Made by a program: the position numbers and the translations under genes. From assembly GCA_051295955.1 (NCBI GenBank), contig JBPDWA010000004.1, positions 186,001-250,000 of the forward strand: DNA of 64,000 bases, given 5' to 3'. Below, piece by piece: positions 18,510 through 26,900 of the stretch. This stretch comes from Enterococcus faecalis_A. GTDB taxonomy: Bacteria > Bacillota > Bacilli > Lactobacillales > Enterococcaceae. The number at the start of each line of letters is the position of its first letter. The first letter of the stretch is position 1. A model generated the notes under the pieces. That model was not told the DNA's origin and did not search any database. It was given only the letters and a program-made list of their open reading frames with translations.

Positions 18510-18537
18510 CGCCCTAGATAAATCTAGGGCGTTTATT
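18510..18537 (-). terminator. Strong hairpin just after the endolysin gene
   Basis: A 9-bp stem CGCCCTAGA/TCTAGGGCG (18510-18518 and 18523-18531) with a 4-nt loop, six bases beyond the endolysin stop. The T run is poor on the minus strand, so it may protect the mRNA end or be leaky. Confidence 0.5.
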
Positions 18538-19515
18538 CTATCCGTAAATTAGATGCTGAACTCCGTACGTGCTCAACCAAACGAAGCCACTGTTTGCTAA
18601 ATTCACCCGCATAAATTGATAGCCCTTAATCATCGTAGGCGTGTCTGCACTGCGAACATGATCCGGAATAAAGGCGAAGTAATCTCCTGTGTGCAATGTT
18701 TGGTCAGGCAATGTGGCACCCGTGGCCGGATCGATACGATCAACGTCCTCAGGTAGAATGCCATTGTCTTTCCACTCGAAATCAACAGGACACAAATAGT
18801 TATTACGGATTTGCCATACGCCATTATACACTTGTAAATCATCCACCCGATAACCGAAACGTCGTTTGGGTGTGGGAGATGGCGGTGTAGGTTGTCCACC
18901 TGTTGCATAGTGATCCCATGCAGGTTTATCTCCATAAAAGATATTCAAATCTAAATGTTGATTATAATTCGGTAGTACACCATTTGAGGTGTATTGGTAC
19001 ATGGCAACGGCTGGAAACCCACGTCCTGCTGGTGGAGTAACATTGCGATAGCCACTTGGTTCGTTTTTCCCATAATCTGCTAACCATAGACCATAATTTG
19101 CTTTTCCTATAGCGGAAAAGTCATAAGCATTTAACGCAGCTGTGTACGTATAAAACAATGGTCGTATGCCGGTTTTTTGATAAACCGTATCCAACCATGC
19201 TTTCGCCCAACTCACATCTCCTTTATTATCGCTTTCCCAGTCTAAGAGAAGCATCGCTTTTCCAATATAGCCTTGGATGTTCTTTAGGAAGAACGCTGCC
19301 TCTTGCTCTGGTGTCCCTTGATAGCCCAGTTCATGAGCATAGTGATAGACTCCTACTTTTTTTCCACAGCTCACTGCTTGTTGAAACGCTCGATCACAAT
19401 CCGGATTTACATAGCCGGTTCCTCCAGTTGCTTTAATAATCACAAAATCTGAAGGAACTTGTGCAATATTGATCCCTGCTTGCCAGCTTGAAATATCGTA
19501 TCCATTTAATGTCAT
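18538..19515 (-). CDS. Phage endolysin, GH25 muramidase with C-terminal wall-binding domain
   Basis: 325 residues. Residues 1-200 form a glycoside hydrolase family 25 lysozyme domain with GYDISSWQ, FVIIKATGG, VGVYHYA, LLLDWES (catalytic Asp-x-Glu region) and YGLWLADYG. A Pro-rich linker (PTPPSPTPK) joins a C-terminal domain of about 105 residues that should bind the wall. There is no signal peptide, so release depends on the holin. It cleaves the glycan backbone of peptidoglycan at the end of the lytic cycle. Its start overlaps the holin stop by four bases. Confidence 0.92.
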   Translation of the reverse strand: MTLNGYDISSWQAGINIAQVPSDFVIIKATGGTGYVNPDCDRAFQQAVSCGKKVGVYHYAHELGYQGTPEQEAAFFLKNIQGYIGKAMLLLDWESDNKGDVSWAKAWLDTVYQKTGIRPLFYTYTAALNAYDFSAIGKANYGLWLADYGKNEPSGYRNVTPPAGRGFPAVAMYQYTSNGVLPNYNQHLDLNIFYGDKPAWDHYATGGQPTPPSPTPKRRFGYRVDDLQVYNGVWQIRNNYLCPVDFEWKDNGILPEDVDRIDPATGATLPDQTLHTGDYFAFIPDHVRSADTPTMIKGYQFMRVNLANSGFVWLSTYGVQHLIYG

Positions 19516-19778
19516 TGTTGTTCATCCTTTCTTGGTGTTTGATAATTTAAGGCTTGCGGACTATCTTTAAAGCTATGCGTTGTTGGATCGTTCACAATTC
19601 CTAAGATGGATAACACCATAAATACTGCATTTACGATGTCTAACAGTTGCTTATTCATCGCATCAAGTTGAAGCTTATACCCAAGCGGTGCAGCGACTAC
19701 TTGTGCCAGTAATAAGAGTGCTGGGATCAAAGAAAGCCAAAACTGTTTATTGTTGATACGTACTTTCCAATTAATCAT
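19512..19778 (-). CDS. Phage holin, phi-LC3 family
   Basis: 88 residues with the phi-LC3 holin pattern: NWKVRINNKQFWLSLIPALLLLAQV, a second hydrophobic segment (LDIVNAVFMVLSILGIV) and the typical NDPTT...DS.QAL tail. It forms membrane holes that release the endolysin. It overlaps both neighbours by a few bases (XhlA-like gene upstream, endolysin downstream), making a tight lysis cassette. Confidence 0.93.
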   Translation of the reverse strand: MINWKVRINNKQFWLSLIPALLLLAQVVAAPLGYKLQLDAMNKQLLDIVNAVFMVLSILGIVNDPTTHSFKDSPQALNYQTPRKDEQQ

Positions 19779-20013
19779 GCGTCATTCGCTCCATTCGTTT
19801 AAATATTGTTTTGTTTTGTTCTTCCAATCGAGTAAGCCGTGTATCATGTTCGGAAAAGCGACCTTCGATAGAATTTACCGTTTTATTCAGTTTTTTAAGC
19901 GTGTTATTCATATCTATAAACAACGCGTAAAATTTCATCAAACCAAAAATCAATCCGCCGAGGAACGTAAGAACTGCAAGCCAATCCTCGACAGAAAAGT
20001 CCATTATCTTCAT
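19771..20013 (-). CDS. XhlA-family lysis-associated membrane protein
   Basis: 80 residues: an N-terminal membrane segment (AVLTFLGGLIFGLMKFYALF) and a coiled-coil C-terminus (NKTVNSIEGRFSEHDTRLTRLEEQNKTIFKRME), the layout of hemolysin XhlA-type proteins that cooperate with phage holins. It is first in the lysis cassette, downstream of a terminator that separates it from the tail genes. AGGTG precedes the ATG closely. Confidence 0.8.
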   Translation of the reverse strand: MKIMDFSVEDWLAVLTFLGGLIFGLMKFYALFIDMNNTLKKLNKTVNSIEGRFSEHDTRLTRLEEQNKTIFKRMERMTHD

Positions 20014-20036
20014 TCTTCACCTGCTCTCTCTCCATG

Positions 20037-20061
20037 AAAAAAGGCGCCCTCTTCGGGTGCC
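20037..20061 (-). terminator. Terminator between tail and lysis genes
   Basis: A 7-bp stem (20055-20061 with 20043-20049, one G-T pair) followed on the minus strand by six T. It starts three bases after the XkdX stop. Confidence 0.8.
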
Positions 20062-20063
20062 TC

Positions 20064-20210
20064 TTAGGATGGATACACTTCGCCGCATATTGTTTGGTAT
20101 TGCTCCTTGGTCAATGCATTCATCGTGACGTAATCCACTAAGTCTTGCTTTGTGTAACATCCCCAGTCATAACATTGTTTAATGGCAGTAAATCCCGGAA
20201 ATTTATTCAT
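20064..20210 (-). CDS. XkdX-family small phage protein
   Basis: 48 residues matching the XkdX pattern: FPGFTAIKQCYDWGCYTKQD, then a conserved turn and LTKEQYQTICGE. XkdX proteins lie between the tail-fibre and holin genes in many Gram-positive siphophages; their role is unknown. The frame overlaps the end of the upstream gene by eight bases and ends right before a terminator. Confidence 0.85.
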   Translation of the reverse strand: MNKFPGFTAIKQCYDWGCYTKQDLVDYVTMNALTKEQYQTICGEVYPS

Positions 20211-20526
20211 CTTCTTTCCCTCCTTCTAATTTGGCTACTTCCTTCAGCACTTGAGCCAACATCGTTTGTGATTGTTCCACGTGTTGGGTCATAGTGGTGA
20301 CCTGCTTCATTAATTGTGCATTTTGTTGTTGCAACATGGGCAATGCACGAGCCGCTGCTTCGGGTGTTGGCAGATGGGTGGAATCGTGAGTTAATGTGGT
20401 GCCGTTCCAGTACCAATTTTCAACATCTGTCGGATAGTCGTCTACCTCTACAATCACGAGCCCTTCGCCAGGGATGAGCGCAAAGCCAGTTAAATACCCT
20501 TGCTTGTCTTCAATGTAAATTGTCAT
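20203..20526 (-). CDS. Phage baseplate-region protein with coiled coil
   Basis: 107 residues. The first 50 form a short beta-rich domain (YIEDKQGYLTGFALIPGEGLVIVEVDD...WYWNGTTL). Residues about 65-100 are a coiled coil (PMLQQQNAQLMKQVTTMTQHVEQSQTMLAQVLKEV). Its position between the receptor-binding region and XkdX suggests a small baseplate or tail-tip accessory protein. I do not recognise a named family. Confidence 0.7.
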   Translation of the reverse strand: MTIYIEDKQGYLTGFALIPGEGLVIVEVDDYPTDVENWYWNGTTLTHDSTHLPTPEAAARALPMLQQQNAQLMKQVTTMTQHVEQSQTMLAQVLKEVAKLEGGKEDE

Positions 20527-20541
20527 GGTTTTCTATCCTTT

Positions 20542-20949
20542 CTAGTTTTTAGTAATCCACATAGCTGTCATAGCTATGGTAACAGGTTGTACATTTAGTC
20601 CTTTACTGTAGCTAACGATGGTGCCATCTGGAGAAAACTTATAAAGCAACCACCAAGGTTCAAGCGCTGATCCGATCACCATTTCTCCAATTACAGGGGT
20701 GAGGGCGATCGGTTCAAACCCTTTCGGAATGCGTTCGGTTAACGTGTTCATTCCATCTGGTCGTGGACTTGATTGATTGTTCCAGACTGTTAAATGGACA
20801 GTTTGACCTATTTTTGTTAGTTGACCAGTAATCCCATACCCTAACGCAATTAATTGCGTTTGAATATCTTTGTTATAGTTATCTAATTCGTCAAAATTTG
20901 CCTGGATTGATTCACACCCATCTGGCATTCCTCTATAAATTTTTTTCAT
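20542..20949 (-). CDS. Phage tail-tip protein, unknown family
   Basis: 135 residues, starting at an ATG with AAGGAG seven bases upstream (a TTG at 20967 would be earlier). The N-terminus is helical (CESIQANFDELDNYNKDIQTQLIALG), followed by a beta-rich domain of about 95 residues. It overlaps the upstream gene by 17 bases. Likely part of the baseplate or host-binding assembly by position; no further role can be given. Confidence 0.7.
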   Translation of the reverse strand: MKKIYRGMPDGCESIQANFDELDNYNKDIQTQLIALGYGITGQLTKIGQTVHLTVWNNQSSPRPDGMNTLTERIPKGFEPIALTPVIGEMVIGSALEPWWLLYKFSPDGTIVSYSKGLNVQPVTIAMTAMWITKN

Positions 20950-21793
20950 TATTGTTCTCCTTTTCAATCAATAGTTGGTTGGTATCTGTATTACTTCCAA
21001 CAGGCTCTCCACCTTGAATAGTTACAATTATTCCTTCGGTATTTTTATTTAGGATATACTCATTGTGGTCAGGTCGATACACAAAAGCATAATCTGCATA
21101 TTCTTCAGGAATACGGACGACAATTACATCATTATCCCAAGATATTAATTCATTTGGAAACACTTCCGGAATAGTTCCCCCAAATGCGCCTTCGGGCTCT
21201 GTTCCAATTGGAACCATTCCTAATCCAAACGTATATTTACGCGTTGTAACGAAGGGTTGACTTGACACGGTACGTTTGATTTTTAATAAAGTCCCATGTG
21301 GCACCAACGAATAGATAGCACGTTCAATATTTTCTAATCGTTTACTCAACACAGGGAATTCCCCAAAAAGAAGGCTCATACGCGCATCAATTACTTCACT
21401 ATCTTTTGTCACGCCTGTTAGCACATTTTCGAATTTTTTTTCAAGTCCAACAACCGCTTTTTCAAGGTCTTCTTGTGTGTTTTCGCAATCAACTAAATTT
21501 TGTGCCATGGTCATCAACGTCATGCCGTTAAGATAGACAGACAATGCTAACGTTGCACGAACATCTACGCCCCATTCTTTATTAAGAATATTTTTTATAA
21601 GTGTATAGTAATTTCTCCCAATATAATCTCCTTTAGCTATCTCAGAAAGCAGGTTGAATACTTCTTCTGGATAGCGTTCAGGGTCTTGATACATATAGTC
21701 AGGTAGCTTTTTTTCCTCAATGGGAATGCCGCCCTCAATAGGCTTCTCGGGATATTTCTGTAAAAATTGGTAAAATTCTTCCAAATTGGCCAT
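20933..21793 (-). CDS. Phage baseplate/receptor-binding-type protein
   Basis: 286 residues. The N-terminal 110 are helical. The middle carries DSEVIDARMSLLFGEFPVLSKRLENIERAI, a pattern common in baseplate and tail-fibre proteins of lactic acid bacteria phages (DSEVxDAR...LxxRLxxIE), which often marks a trimerisation stalk. The C-terminal 130 residues are beta-rich and could bind the cell surface. It follows the Tal gene by 12 bases. Confidence 0.7.
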   Translation of the reverse strand: MANLEEFYQFLQKYPEKPIEGGIPIEEKKLPDYMYQDPERYPEEVFNLLSEIAKGDYIGRNYYTLIKNILNKEWGVDVRATLALSVYLNGMTLMTMAQNLVDCENTQEDLEKAVVGLEKKFENVLTGVTKDSEVIDARMSLLFGEFPVLSKRLENIERAIYSLVPHGTLLKIKRTVSSQPFVTTRKYTFGLGMVPIGTEPEGAFGGTIPEVFPNELISWDNDVIVVRIPEEYADYAFVYRPDHNEYILNKNTEGIIVTIQGGEPVGSNTDTNQLLIEKENNNEKNL

Positions 21794-21805
21794 GTGCTCA
21801 CCACC

Positions 21806-23305
21806 TTATTTATTCATCAATTCATCAATCTCTTTTTGTAATGAGGAAAGTACAATTTCCACGGAAGTGAATTTGTTCGTCGTAGTTGTTTGTAAATCAT
21901 CTAAATACTGCTTATTTTCAACAACGGAAGACTTCACACCATTTACTTCTTCATTTACCTCATGAATTGATGCATCCATTTGATTTTTTACTTCTTCAAT
22001 ATTTTTTGATGCTTGATCTAAACTCTCCTTTGTGTTCTCAAAATCTTTTATCGCCACATTTAAATGCTCGGATACATTTTCTATTTCTTTTTTCGTTTCG
22101 GTTATTTCTTGTATCCGAGCGTAGTTCTTTTGGTTTAACTCTTTTTTTAACTGATCCACTCTCTGACTAGTTAATTGATCGTTTTTTTTCATATCAGATA
22201 ATTTAATTTGCTGCTTTCCAAAAGTCAGATTGCTTTTGTGCGGTTCTGCAATATTGATTTGCTTTTGAAGAACTTGAAGCGTTTCATTAGCACTTATCAG
22301 CGGTATGTCTATTGGGTACTTATCGCCTAGGTGAATCCTATCGTAGGCAATGTCAATAAGTCCTAAGTCTACAACACTTAATGTCCACCCAATTGTTTGC
22401 AATCCTTGCTTCATTAACTCTTCTTGTCCTTTTTGCTTGAGAATGTTTTTATCTGACACATCGTCAAAAACCACCGCTTTTCCCATCACTCCAAACTGAT
22501 TGACAAGCTCTAAATTATCCAAATATTTCTTTCCACCATTGACACACGCAATATCAATTCTAGGATTTCCAAATTCATTCTGTTTGTCATCAGGCATTTC
22601 AATTTCTTTTCCAAACGGATATACTCGGGTAAACAATCCGTCAGGAGAGTATTCACGTTGTGCTTCGAGGACATTTTTTCCTAGGCGTATAGGGATTTCT
22701 TGTGTAGTACCAACATTTGACAAATAGTTCAGATAAAGTTTTCCTTCATATTTTGAGCATGTCAAAAAGCCTCCTAATCTAGAAAGCAATTTGTCTTTGA
22801 TATTGTCAAGAGTAGTTCCTGTAGAAATGCCGCGGTAAATAGTATCTGTTCCTGGATTGACCGTAACTTTACCTAGATAAAATCGCTTATATGGTTCAAC
22901 TTGGCTATTATGCTCATGTAGTAGAGTTTCTAAAAAGCTTGAAACTGTTTGATTATTCGTTTCTTGAAATACTTGAATGCTATCAATAAGATAAGCTAAT
23001 TCATTCTCACAGCTAATGATATTGCTAATTTGTCCGTTGCTACTTAGTGAGGTCTGGATTTGGCTGATCCGACCATAAAATACTGATTCTTCAGTTGTTT
23101 TATCTACCACTTCGATAAAATGTTTCATAATTGAAAACTTTCCGTATCCTTCATTTAAAAATGGGACAGTGAAAGAGGCGGACGAGATGCTATCAAGCAT
23201 TAGAGAAACCGAACCACTTAGTAATTTCCCCCCGTAATTTTCAGGCTCATGAATAATCGTTCCATTTCGTTTGTATGGATTATCATAAAATATCACTCGA
23301 TACAT
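21806..23305 (-). CDS. Tail-associated protein (Tal), prophage tail endopeptidase type
   Basis: 499 residues. The N-terminal part (residues about 1-370) matches the phage minor structural/tail-lysin N-terminal family: YRVIFYDNPYKRNGTIIHEP, SVSLMLDSISSASFTVP, FYGRISQIQTSL. The C-terminal 120 residues are a coiled coil (EITETKKEIENVSEHLNVAIKDFENTKES...). Tal sits under the Dit hexamer at the tail tip. The start overlaps the stop of the frameshift-restored dit frame as TAATG, showing the original gene coupling. Confidence 0.85.
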   Translation of the reverse strand: MYRVIFYDNPYKRNGTIIHEPENYGGKLLSGSVSLMLDSISSASFTVPFLNEGYGKFSIMKHFIEVVDKTTEESVFYGRISQIQTSLSSNGQISNIISCENELAYLIDSIQVFQETNNQTVSSFLETLLHEHNSQVEPYKRFYLGKVTVNPGTDTIYRGISTGTTLDNIKDKLLSRLGGFLTCSKYEGKLYLNYLSNVGTTQEIPIRLGKNVLEAQREYSPDGLFTRVYPFGKEIEMPDDKQNEFGNPRIDIACVNGGKKYLDNLELVNQFGVMGKAVVFDDVSDKNILKQKGQEELMKQGLQTIGWTLSVVDLGLIDIAYDRIHLGDKYPIDIPLISANETLQVLQKQINIAEPHKSNLTFGKQQIKLSDMKKNDQLTSQRVDQLKKELNQKNYARIQEITETKKEIENVSEHLNVAIKDFENTKESLDQASKNIEEVKNQMDASIHEVNEEVNGVKSSVVENKQYLDDLQTTTTNKFTSVEIVLSSLQKEIDELMNK

Positions 23306-23975
23306 TAACCCATCACTCCTATATCATAATGAATTTTTATAATGCCACTGCCTTCAAAACGTATGAAGTTATAAATTTTGTCAAAAGTGATAAATGGCGT
23401 CGCGTTCATACCTTTTACTAATTTCTTACTATAATTATCAACAATCACTGTTGCATCCCCATTTACTAATTCAAACGCTGGCTCAACTTTAGTACCTGCA
23501 GGGATTGAGAAACATCTTTTTTAAAGTTGAACGAGTTCCAACGATCGTTAAACCCACCGTCATCACGATACATATAAGGTTTCGCTTTAAAAGATAATTG
23601 GCACGTCAATGTTTTGGATAGTCCATCATCTACGAATGTCATGTTAGCTAATTTAGCTTTCCAATAATACCCACGATCATGAGTATCATATAACCTCATA
23701 TAATTATATGGACTAGCTAACTGTTTCGTTTGTATCTCTAGCTGCTTCCTTTGTTCATAGTTTACATTCGTTTTTGCTAGCGTATAGCTGAGTTCTCGCT
23801 CCTGAAAAAATTTTCCCATAATCTGAGAATAATCTTCAACTCCATCTGAAAAAGGGATATCCTCCACAATTAATTTCTCAGATGGTAATGGTGCTGAACG
23901 ACTTGTTACTATATAGCCTAAACTTTCACTATCAAATTTTCCAAATAGAACTTTTTCAACCAATCGCTCCACCAC
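23305..23975 (-). pseudogene. Distal tail protein Dit, interrupted by a single-base frameshift
   Basis: The first 160 or so residues (to 23466) match the siphovirus distal tail component: LGYIVTSRSAPLPSEKL, DIPFSDGVEDYS, ERELSYTLA, YYWKAKLANMTF, TLTCQLSFKAKPYMY. The frame then runs out with an out-of-place VLKLSQRLN. A -1 shift near 23487, at CAATCC, restores IPAGTKVEPAFELVNGDA and a further 55 residues ending exactly at the Tal start. The joined protein of about 223 residues has the usual Dit length. No classical slippery heptamer is present, so a lost A in an A run or an assembly error is likelier than programmed frameshifting. Confidence 0.8.
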
Positions 23976-26900
23976 CTAACTCTAGTCGAGTAGAAGTAAA
24001 TGATTTTTGACCTAATTGCCGATCGACAACCTGAACAAGTTTATCCCCTAAATTAATACTTATGGTTTTGGTATCTTTGATTGCGTGCAAAATCTCCAAC
24101 AAAAATGGTTCCAACCTTTTAACGCTATCTTTCGGACAGTCATTTACTACCGTCACTTTAGGAGATACACCTAGTTTTGCCATGGTTTTATATAACATAT
24201 CCAGCGATCTCATACCTTTATGCAATGGGATGATTGCTTCTTCTTGGTTTCCTTCTCCGAGTTCATAGTATCCGTGCTGACTGACAAAACCACCATGTTC
24301 CCAACCATGTCCTTGGCCGATATAGTTCCACGTATCCATAGCATTCAAACGCCGAATAGCTGCTATAATTTGATCAAACCCACTAAAAATATTTGTATGT
24401 CCAGGCAATGCCCATTGAGCAAATGTTTGCGGAATGAATTGTAGTAATCCTTCAGCTGGATTTCCGTTAGCCATATTAATGTCCCAAACTTGTTGACGAA
24501 TGCTTTCATTCCCACCTGATTCTGTTTGAATCTGTTTTAGAAGATTTTGGATTTGCCAAGGAGCAAGTTGCACCCCTAATAATTTTGCTGCTTCTAAAAT
24601 GGCATTTCCCCATCTTGAATTGTTTCCAGTTAATAAACCACCATTATCTGTTAATTGATTAATGCGTCGTATACCAGCAAACGGATCACTAAAAGAATGA
24701 ATGCTAGATTCACGAATCCCATCTTGCGGATTCATTGCATTGAACATTCTATCTTTTCCACTATATATTCCTACATGATCTTTCCCCCCGGCTCCAAAGA
24801 AAGCGAGATCTCCGGGTTTTGCATCTTTTTCACTAATTGGTGTCGTTGATTCAAATTGGGATCCTGAAAAATGTGGGAAAGCAATCCCCATTTGTTTTAA
24901 TGCCCATTTGACTAAACCAGAGCAGTCGAATGCATCGGGACCTTCTGCCCCCCAAACGTAGGGTTTACCAGCTTGAGTACGTGCAATACGTAGAAATTCT
25001 CCTCTAGTACCTGTCCCCCCAGTTTCATTTTTAAATTGATCGAACAAGCTTTGTACATAACCAACTATTTTATCTTTCATGAGATCAAAAGCACTTTGAG
25101 CTAAAACTTGTCCAGATCCATTGCCTAAACTTTGGATAAATTTGGAAACTTCTAGCTTATCAACAATTGATTGATAAAGTTTATTCGCTCCTTCACCAAC
25201 AAATGACATTGCATCTTCTGCTTTGTCCTTGACCCAATCGTAGAGATTGTGAATAGTTCCCCATACACCTGAAGCGTGAGCGGGTAAACCTTGGGTCATC
25301 GCTAAGAATTGTTTTGAACGATCGTGAGGTAAAATAGACGTTCCTGCTTGAAGAGGTCTAATTTCAGGACCACGTGTTCCTACAGGAAAAATACCGGTTA
25401 GGGGATGGTGAGCTAATTCAAAGCCTTCCTCACCTACTAACGCAATTTCATCGTGAGATAGTCCACTAGTCCCTTGTGCGTGAGCACCGAATTTGAAGTC
25501 GATTAAATCATTCCCCCATTTGCTACTTAAAGCATGGATTAAATGACCAATACCATGTGCGACTGCCTCAACAATTCCTGCCATATTATCTTTCATGTTA
25601 GCCCAAGAACCAAGAACATCTCCTGTTTCATGATCGACAGCATTTTTGTGTTCACCAGCTTGTTTTGTTGCTTCAGATACTACTTGTTCATGTGTTTCTT
25701 CTGCTTTTTTTACTTGTTTTTTCTTTTGATCTTCTGCTGCCGAGATAGTATCGTCTCGTTGTTTTTTTGCCTTGGATACAATGTCCTCATACTGACTTTG
25801 AGTGATTGTACCAGATTCATCTCGTTCCTTTTTTGCGGCTTTAACTATGTCCTGGTATTTCTTTTCTGCATTTTCTTTTACATTTTTATAAGTTGTTTCT
25901 GCATCCTTAATTTGTGTATCTCTGGCTTCTCTTGAATTTAGGATCGCTTGCTTCATTTCTTCCGTGCTAATTTTATGCTTTGCGTGTTCTAAATTTGATA
26001 AGATCGTTTCTTGTTTTTTCGCAGATACATTTAATTCTTTGCTAAGTCTTTCATCTGTTTGTTGTTGGGCTTTCGTTAATTTTGTAAAGTACTCATCATG
26101 GAGTTTTTCCAATGCTTTTTTATTTTCTTTTTCAATTTTCAATTTTTCATCGTTATATTTTTTTGAATTCTTCCCATATTTTTTTGCATAGTCGTCTAAC
26201 ACTTTTTGTTCATTAGCTTGCTGTTGTTTAACCGTGGAATTATACGTTTTATAGTAATCCTGGACAATTTGCGATTGATTCTTATAAGAATCTTGAATGA
26301 GTTTCTTTTTTCGCTTATCTGTGTCCTGTTCTGTTTTTAGCATGTTATTTGCTTGTTCTTGCGTCAGTGCACCGTTTTTAACTAAGATGTCTAAGTCTTT
26401 TTTTGACTGGCTTTGTTTGTTAGAAAAGTATTTCTCTGTCTTTTTCTGTAAATTATCATATAAGCCTTTGACTTTCTTCTCTTCTTTTTCGTTAAAAGCT
26501 TGTGTATTAATTCCGATTTTCGTTAACTCGTGATTGATATTATCTGAGAGCCCATCTGTTTCTTTTATAAAATGGTCTTTAATTGGTGTATGGCTTTTGA
26601 ACGCATTCGTTAATCCCGTTTGGATTTGTTTCCCAACGATCTCTCCAATTTTCGTTCCTCCCAGTGCACCGATAATGCCACCAGCAAGTGTTCCAATAGC
26701 CGTGCCAACACCTGGAAAGAGGGCTGTGCCAATCGCTCCACCACCTTCTGCGCCAGCTATGGCACCGCCAAAATTACCTAAAGCACCACCGATATGTTCA
26801 CCAGCGGTATCTTTTGTCATACCTCTTAGTTCCAAAAGACTAGTTAATCCAGCTAAAATGGGCACCCCTTTTTCCAGTTTACTCATGAAACCGGCAGATT

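Noticed and set aside
23466..23500. Programmed frameshift in dit
   Set aside because: A -1 slip would restore the frame, but there is no slippery heptamer here, unlike at gpG; a one-base deletion or sequencing error is simpler.
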